A stretch of 64,000 nt of DNA from positions 1 through 64,000 of IMG/VR virus record IMGVR_UViG_3300044899_000017. One strand, 5' to 3'. The position numbers were made by a program, and so were the translations under genes. This document shows, piece after piece, positions 1 to 7,465 of this stretch. The first letter of the stretch is position 1, and every line of letters begins with the position of its first letter. The notes under the pieces were generated by a model. The model ran no database searches. It saw only the letters and a list, made by a program, of their open reading frames with translations, and was not told the DNA's origin. Source of the stretch: a virus.

Positions 1-2
1 CG

Positions 3-181
3 GACGTGGCGGGGCTGATCGGCCGCATCCGGGGCTTCGACGAGGCGGCGCGGTCGTGCGGCGTGGCGAAGCTCGTGTGCGTCGCGGTCGGCCACGTGCC
101 CGAGGGTCACGTGCCAGCCGAGGGGCCGCGCTCGCGGCGTGCGCGCGGTGCGGCGAGCGCGTCGAGGAGGACGGCTCTTGA
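3..181 (+). CDS. 3' end of an upstream gene, apparent frameshift
   Basis: The gene enters from the left edge. Frame 3 looks coding (GC-rich third positions) up to about position 120. The best ending is in frame 2, giving ACARCGERVEEDGS and a TGA at 179-181 that overlaps the TTG start of the next gene, the usual spacing here. One extra G in the GGGG run at 122-125 would join the two. The CxxC end resembles a small zinc ribbon. The break is either a real frameshift or a sequence error. Function unknown. Confidence 0.4.
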   Translation, partial: RGGADRPHPGLRRGGAVVRRGEARVRRGRPRARGSRASRGAALAACARCGERVEEDGS

Positions 182-585
182 CGGCCTCGGAGCGGTGGGG
201 CCGCTCGACGCCGGACACGCTCGTCACGGACGACGCCGTGGTGGCCGCGGTCGCGAAGTACCACGAGAACCGGGACGGCTCGTCGTTCGGCTTCGAGTTC
301 GGCGGGAACGTGTGGGCCGAGGTCCGGCTGCTCGCGCACGACCTGAACACGCGGTGGGGCCGCGTGAACGGAATCTGCCGCAGGATGGTCGAGGCGGGCC
401 GGCTCGTGCAGGCGCCGGGCGGCGGCTCGTTCTTCAAGCTCGCCGAGGGGGAGAAGCGCACGCGCGCCGCGGCGGCGAAGCGGGCGCAGCTCGCGCGGAC
501 CCGCGAGGCCGAGACGGCGGACGAGTACGTGCCGAAGCGCGTCGGCGAGCTGCACCGGCCGATACGTGCCCGGCTGCTCGGGTAG
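178..585 (+). CDS. Hypothetical protein, HTH-like
   Basis: 135 residues from a TTG start, chosen because AGGAGG lies at 165-170 (7 nt away) and the TTG overlaps the preceding TGA. An in-frame ATG at 139 would add a basic extension and lacks a clear ribosome site. The middle has a helix-rich stretch (RLLAHDLNTRWGRVNGICRR) followed by GRLVQ and a GGGSFFKL segment, which reads like a winged helix with a hairpin wing. The C-terminus is basic and Ala/Arg-rich. DNA binding is inferred from shape only. Confidence 0.6.
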   Translation: MTASERWGRSTPDTLVTDDAVVAAVAKYHENRDGSSFGFEFGGNVWAEVRLLAHDLNTRWGRVNGICRRMVEAGRLVQAPGGGSFFKLAEGEKRTRAAAAKRAQLARTREAETADEYVPKRVGELHRPIRARLLG

Positions 586-598
586 CATCGCCGGCGTG
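583..598 (+). promoter_or_regulatory. Leaderless-type promoter
   Basis: TAGCAT at 583-588 fits TANNNT and ends 7 nt before the GTG at 596, so transcription would begin at or next to the start codon. The box overlaps the stop codon of the preceding gene. Confidence 0.45.
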
Positions 599-739
599 GC
601 GCACCACCGGCGACATCGACCGAAGTCCACGCGCGGCGGATGCCTGCTGTGCAAGCCGCAGAAGCGGCAGGGCGTGAAGGGCGGCGACCGCCGGCGCCGC
701 GAGCGCGAGGCGCGCCGGCATGAAGAGCGCGCGGCCTAG
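596..739 (+). CDS. Small basic CLLCKP protein
   Basis: 47 residues, beginning MAHHRRHRPKSTRGGCLLCK and ending in a run of Arg, Glu and His. Short His/Arg-rich proteins with a CLLCKP motif occur widely in actinobacteria and their phages without an assigned function; this is recalled family knowledge. The CxxC could bind metal. No ribosome site precedes the GTG, but a TANNNT box sits 7 nt upstream, so translation is probably leaderless. Confidence 0.65.
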   Translation: MAHHRRHRPKSTRGGCLLCKPQKRQGVKGGDRRRREREARRHEERAA

Positions 740-1082
740 CGCGACCGTCGCGGCTCGGGCCTCGTGGGCGGACGAGGGGACGTGGTGGGACGAAGTGCCG
801 TGCGCGGCGCAGCGGTGCGTCGTCGAAGTGCTGAACCCGCAGGGTGACGGAGCGCCGGCGCCGGCGACGTGGTACGCGGAGCTGATCGGGCAGGTGCGGC
901 CGGCGGTCGAGGTCGTGGTGCCCGCCGGCGTGTCCGGGAAGACCGCGGGCCGGCCGGGGCACCTCCTCTACATCGACGACGAGGGCGGGTGGGGCTGGCA
1001 GAAGGTCACGTGGAAGCGCGGCCACCGCGGCGTCGTGTCGGGCGTGTACCACCGCGTGCGCGTCCTCGACTACCTCGACTGA
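720..1082 (+). CDS. Hypothetical protein
   Basis: 120 residues. The start at 720 overlaps the end of the preceding small gene by 20 nt; a GTG at 795 is an alternative. The C-terminal part is strand-rich (HLLYIDDEGGWGWQKVTWKRG, then YHRVRVLDYLD), like a small beta-barrel. No enzyme motif is seen. Last gene before a gap without genes (1083-1173). Confidence 0.55.
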   Translation: MKSARPSATVAARASWADEGTWWDEVPCAAQRCVVEVLNPQGDGAPAPATWYAELIGQVRPAVEVVVPAGVSGKTAGRPGHLLYIDDEGGWGWQKVTWKRGHRGVVSGVYHRVRVLDYLD

Positions 1083-1173
1083 GGGGGAACTTTCCGCACG
1101 TTGCGGGGATCGCTCGTGCGGCGCCGGCGCGCGAGGCGTACCGTCGAGCCGTTAGCTACCAGAGGAGGAGTCG

Positions 1174-1434
1174 ATGCTCGACTTCGAGGCAAGGCAAGAG
1201 GCGAAGGCGGAAGTCATCCGCCGGGAGGGCGACGCGCGTTCGCGCATCGACCCGCACGGCGATCACGAGCCGAACGAGGCGACGGACCTCGCGTGGCAGA
1301 CGTGGCTGTCGCTGACGGCCGACCTGCAAGACCTCGGCTTCTCGCCGAACACGATGTGCGACGCCGCGGGCAGCATCGCCGCGGTGCGCGCGGAGTTCGA
1401 GACGAAGGCCGGGCGCGAGGCGCCGGCGCGGTAG
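1174..1434 (+). CDS. Hypothetical protein
   Basis: 86 residues, charged and helical. The ATG follows a strong GAGGAGGAG at 1163-1171. The 91-nt gap upstream holds GAGCCGTTAGCTACC, a weak relative of the repeated promoter module without its ACCCGAG element. The gene is followed by an intrinsic terminator, so it appears to be a single-gene transcript. Function not recognised. Confidence 0.65.
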   Translation: MLDFEARQEAKAEVIRREGDARSRIDPHGDHEPNEATDLAWQTWLSLTADLQDLGFSPNTMCDAAGSIAAVRAEFETKAGREAPAR

Positions 1435-1461
1435 CTCGCGGCGACTCGTGGAAGTAGAGAG

Positions 1462-1490
1462 GGGCGCTCCTGCGGGGGCGCCCTTCTTCT
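1462..1490 (+). terminator. Intrinsic terminator
   Basis: A 9-bp stem (1462-1470 with 1475-1483, one G-T pair) and a TGCG loop, followed by TTCTTCT. It lies between the stop at 1434 and the leaderless promoter at 1506. Confidence 0.75.
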
Positions 1491-1505
1491 GTCGGGGGGC
1501 GTGCG

Positions 1506-1521
1506 TACGCTGCCGTCCATG
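1506..1521 (+). promoter_or_regulatory. Leaderless-type promoter
   Basis: TACGCT at 1506-1511 ends 7 nt before the ATG at 1519. It lies just after a terminator, where a new promoter is expected. Confidence 0.6.
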
Positions 1522-1677
1522 CCCGAGCCGAAGTCGAAGTCCGTGCAGATCGACGGGCTGAAGGTCCCGAAGGGGACGAAGCAGCCGAAGCTGTGCTGCG
1601 GCGGGATCGGCCGGCACGAGCCGGGATGCCCGAAGCGCGTCGCCGAGCTGGCGAGGTCGGGCAGGTTCGACGACTGA
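1519..1677 (+). CDS. Small Cys-containing protein
   Basis: 52 residues, MPEPKSKSVQIDGLKVPKGT... with CCGGIGRHEPGC, a possible zinc site (CC...H...C). The gene has a leaderless-type promoter and no ribosome site. Its TGA overlaps the ATG of the next gene. Function unknown. Confidence 0.6.
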   Translation: MPEPKSKSVQIDGLKVPKGTKQPKLCCGGIGRHEPGCPKRVAELARSGRFDD

Positions 1678-1916
1678 TGCACACGCTGTGGGAGAAGCAG
1701 TGGCCGCAGCTCGCCGGCGGCACGAGCATCAGCATCGAGCGCACGCGCACGAGGAATATGCGCGGCGAAGCGAGGTACTTCCTGCTGCTCCTCCTCCGGC
1801 GCCGCTACGTGGGCGACGTGACCGCGGACCACGTGGGCTTCATGCACCGGGGCCGGCTGCCCGTCGGCATCGCGGCGTTCCTCGGCGGGCGGATGCGCGA
1901 GCGGTGGTGGCGGTAG
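1677..1916 (+). CDS. Hypothetical protein
   Basis: 79 residues. TGATG overlap with the gene before and TAGTG overlap with the gene after indicate coupled translation. A short Leu run (YFLLLLLRRRY) is flanked by Arg and is too short and charged to be a clear membrane segment. Basic C-terminus. Not recognised. Confidence 0.55.
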   Translation: MHTLWEKQWPQLAGGTSISIERTRTRNMRGEARYFLLLLLRRRYVGDVTADHVGFMHRGRLPVGIAAFLGGRMRERWWR

Positions 1917-2362
1917 TGCATCTCGTGTACGACTTCGACATCGTGGGGGGCGCGTACGACGGCGCGCCGGCGCTCGCGTGGATCGACGACGGGAAGCACC
2001 CGTGCCCGCCGGCGATCTACGTCGGCGTGTGCGGCGTCGGGATGGACTGCGGCACGTCGAAGTGCAAGCCGGGCGCGTCGCATATCTCCTATTGGCTGCC
2101 CGACGAGGCCGGCCGGCCGACGACCGCGAAGCCGTACCGGAAGCAGGAGGAGTTCGTGGAACGCGACGACGCCGGCGAGCTGCACGGCCGCGCGGTGTAC
2201 GCGGTCGGCGGGCTGCTCGATCCGTCGAACTTCGGGGAGAAGGCGCGCGTGCCGGCAGGCTTCGAGGTTCCGGGGTTCCCGACGGAGTTCGCGAGTACGC
2301 GTTCGCGCGAGCTGCTGCCCGCGGGCCGGCATGATCAGGGCTGGCCGCGTGGCGCGCGCTGA
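1916..2362 (+). CDS. Hypothetical protein with Cys pairs
   Basis: 148 residues from the GTG in TAGTG. It contains GVCGVGMDCGTSKCKPG, four Cys-type positions that may bind metal, and a mixed alpha/beta pattern (VHLVYDFDIVGGAYDG). No family recognised. It overlaps the next start by about 30 nt. Confidence 0.6.
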   Translation: MHLVYDFDIVGGAYDGAPALAWIDDGKHPCPPAIYVGVCGVGMDCGTSKCKPGASHISYWLPDEAGRPTTAKPYRKQEEFVERDDAGELHGRAVYAVGGLLDPSNFGEKARVPAGFEVPGFPTEFASTRSRELLPAGRHDQGWPRGAR

Positions 2363-2531
2363 CGGATGGGTGCCGCCGTGGAAGTCGCCGCCGCATCCGT
2401 GCGCGGCGTGCGGGAACACGGTCGCGAAGTCCACGCTGTCGGATGACGGCCGGTGCGTGACGTGCGTCTCGCGGAAGCGCCATCCGGAGCAGGCCGAGGA
2501 GCCGCTGCCGCTCTTCGAGGCCGAGGCGTGA
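2331..2531 (+). CDS. Small zinc-ribbon protein
   Basis: 66 residues from ATG 2331, or 60 from GTG 2349. CAAC (residues 24-27) and CVTC (43-46) form a classic two-knuckle zinc ribbon. The tail is acidic. The TGA overlaps the GTG of the next gene. Likely nucleic-acid or protein binding, inferred from the fold only. Confidence 0.6.
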   Translation: MIRAGRVARADGWVPPWKSPPHPCAACGNTVAKSTLSDDGRCVTCVSRKRHPEQAEEPLPLFEAEA

Positions 2532-2692
2532 TCGACCCGCTCGGGTTCCTCGTCTCGGGCGTGCGCGTGCTGCTGCGGAAGCTGACGGGCTGGCCGCGCG
2601 AGCGCGGGCCTCGGATGACGCCGCGCGACCTCGGCGGGTTCTCGAACGAAGACATCGACCGGCTGCCGACGCGGCCGAGGAGGAGGAGCTGA
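2528..2692 (+). CDS. Small hypothetical protein
   Basis: 54 residues from the GTG in GTGA. A hydrophobic amphipathic N-terminus (IDPLGFLVSGVRVLLRKL) is followed by a basic tail. It could associate with membrane. Its stop overlaps the next ATG, and the GAGGAGGAGGAG at its end also serves as the next gene's ribosome site. Confidence 0.5.
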   Translation: MIDPLGFLVSGVRVLLRKLTGWPRERGPRMTPRDLGGFSNEDIDRLPTRPRRRS

Positions 2693-3045
2693 TGGACGGA
2701 ACGACGACGATAAACGTCGAGCTGCACGAGGAGGGCGGCGAGTACTCGGGCAGGATCAGTGCGACGATGCCGAGTGGCGCGCGCATCGGGGGCAGCATCG
2801 AGGAGGTCCCGCGCGACGTGCTGCCGGGGACGCTCGAAGAGGCGCTGCGCGCGGTGGGCACGCAGCTCGCCGGCTACGCGCTCGGCGGGACGACGCCGGA
2901 GGAGGCGGCGCAGCTCGCGCAAGAGGCGAAGGGTCGCGCGGCGGGAGTGGCCGGCATCTCCGACGACGAGCTGAAGGGCACGGCTCGCGACATCGGGCCG
3001 GTGGCCGACGGCGGGGAGTACCCGAACCTGAAGGGCGGTGCGTGA
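2692..3045 (+). CDS. Hypothetical protein
   Basis: 117 residues. The N-terminus is strand-rich (TTINVELHEEGGEYSGRISA), then a helical, Ala/Glu-rich part. A strong purine-rich ribosome site precedes the ATG. Function not recognised. Confidence 0.6.
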   Translation: MDGTTTINVELHEEGGEYSGRISATMPSGARIGGSIEEVPRDVLPGTLEEALRAVGTQLAGYALGGTTPEEAAQLAQEAKGRAAGVAGISDDELKGTARDIGPVADGGEYPNLKGGA

Positions 3046-3539
3046 TGCCGGGCGATCCGACGCCGGGCCGCATCGTTCTCTACCGCTCGCGCACGGGCTT
3101 CATCACGCCGGCGATCATCGTCGTCGCCGCCGAGAACCTGATGGCCGCGGGCGTCGAGCGCTACCGCGGCACGGGTGGCCGCTACGGCGTGCCGCCGCTG
3201 TCGTCGATGGATCACGTCCATCTCGTCGTCTTCTCGGCAGGGCTGCCCGAGGCGCCGGGCGTCACGTGCCAGCGCTGCGGCGGGCCGATGGGCGTCGGGC
3301 AGGCGGGGGCGGTCGCTGCCGGCACGGAGGCCGAGCCGGGCGGCGTGATGCACGCCGATCCCGCGGACTGCGACGCCGGCGGGCGGATGCTGATGCGCGA
3401 CTCGAACATGGGCGGCACCTTCCGCGAGTGGGACGTGCCGCTGTGGGAGCCGCAGATGACGACGCCGAACGTGCCGGGCGCGCTGCCGACCGCAGCCGAG
3501 CAGGCGAAGGGCACGTGGGCGTGGCCGGTGATCCGCTGA
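3042..3539 (+). CDS. Phage protein of the GRIV...HLVVFS type
   Basis: 165 residues, from GTG 3042 or ATG 3045. PGRIVLYR, then AIIVVAAE and VHLVVFSAG, and a final GTWAWPVIR match the pattern of small phage proteins that open with G-[RK]-I-V-H-Y and carry a V-x-L-x-V-x-x-x-G strand; this is recalled similarity. A CQRCGG motif and C365-type residues near the middle may bind metal. Function unknown. Confidence 0.6.
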   Translation: MMPGDPTPGRIVLYRSRTGFITPAIIVVAAENLMAAGVERYRGTGGRYGVPPLSSMDHVHLVVFSAGLPEAPGVTCQRCGGPMGVGQAGAVAAGTEAEPGGVMHADPADCDAGGRMLMRDSNMGGTFREWDVPLWEPQMTTPNVPGALPTAAEQAKGTWAWPVIR

Positions 3540-4054
3540 TGGCGAAGCCGGGCAGTGACGCAGCTCGCGAGCTGAAGGAACTCGGGCAGATGTCGAGGCT
3601 CGCGCACGACCTCGGGCAAGGGAAGCTGCCGGAGGCGTACGCGGACAAGATGCAGGAGCAGGCCGAGGGCCGTCTCGGGATGCGGTGCAGCGGGTGCGGG
3701 GAGCGGATCGTGATCGGCTTCAAGTTCACGCGCATCGAGCCGGTGAACGACGAAGGGCAGCCGACGGTGGACGTGTCCACGCTCGCGGCGTGCGACGGGC
3801 GGCATCCAATCTGCTCGCACTGCGGACGCTCGCGTGCCGACTACGCGGCCGCGAAGGACGCCGGCGAGGAGGTGCCGCTCGCGTGCCCGCACTGCGAGAA
3901 GGAAGTGCCGCCGAAGCAGTGCGACTTCGCGCTTCGGGCGAAGGACGGTTCGACGTGCATGGAGCCGGTCGAGTTCGCGTGGCTCGACGAGGAGCCGGAC
4001 GAGCAGGAGGCCGCGGCCGACGAGCGGGAGAGGCGTGCCGCAGCGTCCGGATGA
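3539..4054 (+). CDS. Zinc-finger protein
   Basis: 171 residues. Several Cys pairs are visible: CSGC near residue 47, a CSHC pair about residue 85, a CPHC pair about residue 107, and further single Cys. The N-terminus is helical (SDAARELKELGQMSRLAHDL) and the C-terminus very acidic. Likely a multi-zinc protein; the partner is unknown. TGATG start overlap. Confidence 0.6.
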   Translation: MAKPGSDAARELKELGQMSRLAHDLGQGKLPEAYADKMQEQAEGRLGMRCSGCGERIVIGFKFTRIEPVNDEGQPTVDVSTLAACDGRHPICSHCGRSRADYAAAKDAGEEVPLACPHCEKEVPPKQCDFALRAKDGSTCMEPVEFAWLDEEPDEQEAAADERERRAAASG

Positions 4055-4142
4055 TCCGTACGGCCGGGCGCTGCTAGCGGGGTTCTTCCTGCTGGCGGCG
4101 CTCGCGCTGCTCGTCTTCGGACTCGCGCACGCCGGCGTCTGA
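4035..4142 (+). CDS. 35-residue membrane protein
   Basis: GTG start inside the end of the preceding gene. One membrane segment (LLAGFFLLAALALLVFGLAHA) spans most of the protein. The ribosome site GGGAGAGG lies 5-10 nt upstream. Last gene of the first run before promoter 4140. Confidence 0.5.
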   Translation: MPQRPDDPYGRALLAGFFLLAALALLVFGLAHAGV

Positions 4143-4174
4143 TCATTCCGTTATCGTTCGGGCCTCTACCCGAG
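4140..4174 (+). promoter_or_regulatory. Promoter module copy 1
   Basis: TGATCATTCCGTTATCG at 4140-4156 has the conserved right arm but a degenerate left arm. The -10 TATCGT is at 4152-4157 and ACCCGAG at 4168-4174, 10 nt later, then GAGGAGGACGAG and the ATG at 4189. Confidence 0.7.
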
Positions 4175-4188
4175 TCGAGGAGGACGAG

Positions 4189-4656
4189 ATGGCGGAAGAA
4201 CTTGCCGCGGCGCACGAGCGGCTGACGGCGTTCCTGTACCTGCTGATGCGCGACGAAGTGCCGACCGGTGCTGTCGCCGAGTTCGTCAACCGCGCCGCCG
4301 GCGTCGATGGGCCTAGCTTCGACGCGCCGGAGTTGGCAGCGCTCGCGGGGCGGTACGCGGGGACGCTGCTAGCGCCGTGGGGAGGCGCCGAGCGGGACGA
4401 GGAAGAGGGCGAGGTCGGGCGGGTGCGGATTGTGCAGCCGCACGGCGACCTCTTCGTGGACGAGGAGGGCGACGAGTTCGGGCCGGGCGACCCGATGCTC
4501 GCGTTCTTCGACCTCTTCGACGACCGGATACGGTCGCTCCCGACGTTCGCCGACGCTGTGAACGAGGCCGCGGAGAACGACCGGCCGGTGAACGAGGACA
4601 CTGCCCGCATCGTCGCCGCTCGGGCGCGCGAGCTGGCCGAGACGAAGGGAAGCTGA
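4189..4656 (+). CDS. Acidic hypothetical protein
   Basis: 155 residues, strongly acidic, with helical ends and a strand-turn segment (GRVRIVQPHGDLFVDEEG) in the middle. First gene behind promoter copy 1, with its own AGGAGG. The genes through 6721 overlap or abut and probably form one operon. Function not recognised; small acidic phage proteins often inhibit or mimic nucleic acid, but nothing here shows that. Confidence 0.65.
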   Translation: MAEELAAAHERLTAFLYLLMRDEVPTGAVAEFVNRAAGVDGPSFDAPELAALAGRYAGTLLAPWGGAERDEEEGEVGRVRIVQPHGDLFVDEEGDEFGPGDPMLAFFDLFDDRIRSLPTFADAVNEAAENDRPVNEDTARIVAARARELAETKGS

Positions 4657-5117
4657 TGGCCGAAGTGGACGGAGTGCTGAAGGGCCTCGTGGTGGACGAG
4701 TTGCGCCGCGGCTCCGACGCGGGCGACTTCCGCTCGCGGGCGCAGCTACAGCAGGCGTGCGGCGTCGGCGCCGGCGACCTCGGAGCGATCCTCGACTCGC
4801 TCCGTGCCGAGGGCGTGGCGTCGGAGCTGGCGCCCGACGAGTGGGCGCTCGCGGACTCGCCGGCCGCGGGGGGCGAGGCCGCGGCCGTGCCCGAGGTCGA
4901 GGAGGAGGAGCCGGGCCGACCGGGCGGGCAGTGGGAGCCGCCGGAGCTGCCGGGCCGGCCTCGGGTGCCGCGCGTCGAGGGCGAGGAGTCGCGGGTGACG
5001 CTGACGCAGGGCGTCGCCGGCGCGCTCGACGAGCAGGCGCTCGGCGCGCTCGTGAAGGCGGGCATCGACGAGGCGAAGGAAGCCTCGGCGACGTTCGTGT
5101 TCGAGGTCACGCCGTGA
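4656..5117 (+). CDS. Hypothetical winged-helix-like protein
   Basis: 153 residues. The first 65 fit a helix-turn-helix layout (LVVDELRRGSDAGDFRSRAQ, then LQQACGVGAGDLGAILDSL) ending in a short DEWALAD wing. A Pro/Glu-rich linker leads to a separate C-terminal part. It is a candidate DNA-binding protein in an early operon. The fold assignment is by eye. Confidence 0.55.
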   Translation: MAEVDGVLKGLVVDELRRGSDAGDFRSRAQLQQACGVGAGDLGAILDSLRAEGVASELAPDEWALADSPAAGGEAAAVPEVEEEEPGRPGGQWEPPELPGRPRVPRVEGEESRVTLTQGVAGALDEQALGALVKAGIDEAKEASATFVFEVTP

Positions 5118-5509
5118 ACGCGCCGACGCTGCCCGACGGGGCGCCGCCGAGTCTGAGCGTGTGCTACTGCTCGGGCAAGCCGGAGCCGATGATTTCGACG
5201 ATGGTCTTCCCGAAGGCCGAGCTGTATTGCCTCCTCTGCGGCGGGAAGGCGGGCATGTTCGACGCGTTCACGGTGGGGAACACGCCGGAGCTGTGGGCGC
5301 GCTACGAGGAGCTGCGCGCCGAGTGGGACGAACACGCCGCGGGGAAGCTCCTCGGGCGCTTCTGGCGGCGCGACTGCACGCGGTGCGAGAACCGCAACTC
5401 GCGGAACGAGTACCACGAGGATCACGCCACGGACGAAGAGCGCGAGGCGCACACGGCCGCGGTCGCGTGGCTAGAGCAGCGCCGCGGCGTGGCGGGGCTG
5501 GCGTCGTGA
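5114..5509 (+). CDS. Conserved-type phage zinc protein
   Basis: 131 residues from the GTG in GTGA. CYC near the start, a CLLC pair around residue 38 and a CTRC pair around residue 86, with an HEDH-like segment, suggest two metal sites. No catalytic signature is clear. Confidence 0.6.
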   Translation: MNAPTLPDGAPPSLSVCYCSGKPEPMISTMVFPKAELYCLLCGGKAGMFDAFTVGNTPELWARYEELRAEWDEHAAGKLLGRFWRRDCTRCENRNSRNEYHEDHATDEEREAHTAAVAWLEQRRGVAGLAS

Positions 5510-5688
5510 CGCCGGCACGCCGGCGGGCGCGGCGCACCGTGTACGCGGGCAGCGCCGCCGTGGTGGCGGGGATGCTCGTGCTGGCCGCTGCGGGGCAGGG
5601 CCTCGCGGCGATCATGTACGGGAGCGGCTACGGCGTGGGCCTCGTGGTGCTGGCGCTCGCGGTGGTCGCAGATCGAGGGGAGGCGTAG
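5506..5688 (+). CDS. 60-residue two-segment membrane protein
   Basis: A basic N-terminus (TPARRRARRT) followed by two membrane segments (about residues 13-33 and 38-54). Start in GTGA overlap. Role unknown. Confidence 0.55.
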   Translation: MTPARRRARRTVYAGSAAVVAGMLVLAAAGQGLAAIMYGSGYGVGLVVLALAVVADRGEA

Positions 5689-5931
5689 ATGCAGGTCGAG
5701 GTACGGCTGATGATCCTGTCCGACGACGGGGTGCTGATCATGGGCGCGACGCGGATCGACTTCGTGGTGCCCGGCTCGGACTTCGAGGGCAACATCACGA
5801 AGGCGGCAGCTCGGCTCGCCGACTTGCGCGAGGACGCGGAGAAGTCCGTGAACGGGCAGGTGCGGCAGATGCGCGAGGCGGCGCAGCAGCAGGCCGGCGC
5901 CGATCCGGACCGGCCGGCTCCGGAGCGCTGA
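5689..5931 (+). CDS. Hypothetical protein
   Basis: 80 residues. Strand-rich N-terminus (QVEVRLMILSDDGVLIMGAT), then a helical Glu/Arg/Gln-rich tail likely to form a coiled coil. It starts directly after the preceding TAG, with GAGGGGAGG upstream. Not recognised. Confidence 0.55.
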   Translation: MQVEVRLMILSDDGVLIMGATRIDFVVPGSDFEGNITKAAARLADLREDAEKSVNGQVRQMREAAQQQAGADPDRPAPER

Positions 5932-5934
5932 CGC

Positions 5935-6240
5935 GTGCCGCACACGGTCCACGCGCCGCGGCGCACGACCCGGAACGGGAACGTGATCGCGTGGGACCTG
6001 CTCCGGGCGCAGGCGCGCGGGCTGCGGGTGCAGCTCGTGCTGCGCGACAAAGCGGGCCGGCGGGACGGGTGGGTCGTGCGGACGGAGATAGACCCGGCGC
6101 GCACGGGGAAGAAGCAGTCGAACTCGAACTCGAACCTGATCGTCGTGCTGGCGCAGGCGAACGGGAAGGGCGAGACGGAGGTCGCGGTGAACTCCGTCGC
6201 TCGCGTCCTCTTCGACGACGACGTGGACGACGACGGCTGA
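5935..6240 (+). CDS. Hypothetical protein
   Basis: 101 residues from a GTG. Basic N-terminus, a beta-rich centre (VQLVLRDKAG... GWVVRTEIDP), a Ser/Asn turn (QSNSNSNLIVVLA) and an acidic tail of Asp. It resembles a small SH3- or OB-like barrel. Unknown. Confidence 0.55.
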   Translation: MPHTVHAPRRTTRNGNVIAWDLLRAQARGLRVQLVLRDKAGRRDGWVVRTEIDPARTGKKQSNSNSNLIVVLAQANGKGETEVAVNSVARVLFDDDVDDDG

Positions 6241-6494
6241 TGCCCGCCGAGTTCGACGACATCGCGCCGGTGCATGAAGCGTTCCGGGAGGCGTTCGCGG
6301 GCCTCGTGACGGAGGTCGAGACGGTGCCCGAGTCGGCGCCGCTCTTCGTGGTGGTGCGGCTCCGGAACGACGACCTCGAACGCGACGTGCAGCTAACGGC
6401 CGAGCAGGTCCGCGACGAGCTGCCGCGCATCGTGCGGCGCGAGCTGAAGACGTGGAGTGCGGCGCTGCGGATGGTGGACCGGGGGCGCGCGTGA
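6240..6494 (+). CDS. Hypothetical protein
   Basis: 84 residues, TGATG start. Mostly helical with a central strand (SAPLFVVVRLRN). Coupled to its neighbours by overlap. Not recognised. Confidence 0.55.
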   Translation: MPAEFDDIAPVHEAFREAFAGLVTEVETVPESAPLFVVVRLRNDDLERDVQLTAEQVRDELPRIVRRELKTWSAALRMVDRGRA

Positions 6495-6721
6495 TCGAGC
6501 TGCGAATGCAGGCCGGCATCGACGCGGCGCTCGCGCTCGCGACGGTGAAGCAGCTCGCCGGCCGCTTCACGGGCGACCACGAGATGACGATCCTCGTCGA
6601 GCGCGACGGCGAGATAAAGCGGACGCTGACGCTCGGGCCGCTGTGGACGTTCGACGGCTCGGACGCGCTGCTGTCGCAACTCGAAGAGTTCGGCGTGCCG
6701 AGACTCGCACACGACCGATAA
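6491..6721 (+). CDS. Hypothetical protein
   Basis: 76 residues from the GTG in GTGA. Helix then strand-turn-strand (MTILVERDGEIKRTLTLGPL). Its last codons and stop lie inside promoter module copy 2, so the operon end and the next promoter share bases. Confidence 0.55.
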   Translation: MIELRMQAGIDAALALATVKQLAGRFTGDHEMTILVERDGEIKRTLTLGPLWTFDGSDALLSQLEEFGVPRLAHDR

Positions 6722-6749
6722 CCCTGTTATCGTCGCGGGTCTACCCGAG
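6716..6749 (+). promoter_or_regulatory. Promoter module copy 2
   Basis: Perfect palindrome CGATAACCCTGTTATCG at 6716-6732. The -10 TATCGT (6728-6733) overlaps its right arm. ACCCGAG at 6743-6749 is 9 nt after the -10. A ribosome site and the GTG at 6770 follow. Confidence 0.8.
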
Positions 6750-6769
6750 CTGACCACGAGGAGGTCGCT

Positions 6770-7465
6770 GTGAAGAAGGCTGATATCAGGCTGGGCGAGG
6801 CGCACGCTGTCGATCCGGGGCGGACGGAGGCGGACGCGTACAAGTTCGGCGGGTCGTGGCCGGTGAAGGCCACGGCGCTAGAGGTCGGCGTGGAGTACGA
6901 CCACTCGGGCGGCTATGGCCGGCCGAACCCGAAGCACGACGGCGTGCGCTGCCGGCTAGAGGAGCCGTTCCGGGCGCAGCGCCGCGGGATCAGCGGGGAC
7001 TCGTTCGAGCAGTGGGAGCCGGGCCGCGAGTTCGTCGTGCCGTCGCGGCTCGTGCTGCGGCTGTGGGAGGCGTGGGATCAGGGCCGCGCGTCGAACGACG
7101 AGCAGCGTGTGCGCGACCGCGCGCTCCGCTACGCGCAGCAGGACTTCGTGCGCGAGGCCGGCGCGCGGCTCGGCCTCGGCGCGGTCGAGCTGAAGGCCGA
7201 CGAAGTGACTATCGACCTCGGGCAGCTCGTGCGGTGGCTGAAGCGGGTCGATCCCGCCGAGGTCGCGAGGTCGGCCATAGACGCGTTCATCGAGGAGGTC
7301 GAGCGCCACGAGCCGTTCGCGGGCCTGACGGACCTCGGGAAGCGTGACGCCGGCGCGGTCGGCTCGGAGCTGGACGCGATGAAGCTCGTCGCGCTGAACG
7401 AGGTCGCCGAGGGCCTAGCCGTGTCCGACGCCGACATCGAGCCGGAGGGAGGGCCGCAGTCGTGA
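6770..7465 (+). CDS. Hypothetical protein
   Basis: 231 residues from a GTG 7-10 nt after ACGAGGAGG. A basic N-terminal part with YDHSGGYGRPNPKHDGVRCR is followed by helical segments rich in Arg and Glu; the last 80 residues are helical and acidic. First gene of the operon behind promoter copy 2, which runs to about 11050. No family recognised. Confidence 0.65.
   Translation: MKKADIRLGEAHAVDPGRTEADAYKFGGSWPVKATALEVGVEYDHSGGYGRPNPKHDGVRCRLEEPFRAQRRGISGDSFEQWEPGREFVVPSRLVLRLWEAWDQGRASNDEQRVRDRALRYAQQDFVREAGARLGLGAVELKADEVTIDLGQLVRWLKRVDPAEVARSAIDAFIEEVERHEPFAGLTDLGKRDAGAVGSELDAMKLVALNEVAEGLAVSDADIEPEGGPQS

Noticed and set aside
1083-1173. A twelfth copy of the promoter module before 1174
   Set aside because: GAGCCGTTAGCTACC is only loosely similar, lacks ACCCGAG and has no clear -10 in register.
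6716-6732. CGATAACnnnGTTATCG as a terminator hairpin
   Set aside because: It sits over the -10 box and upstream of the predicted start, has only a short AT-containing stem, and is always followed by a gene start.
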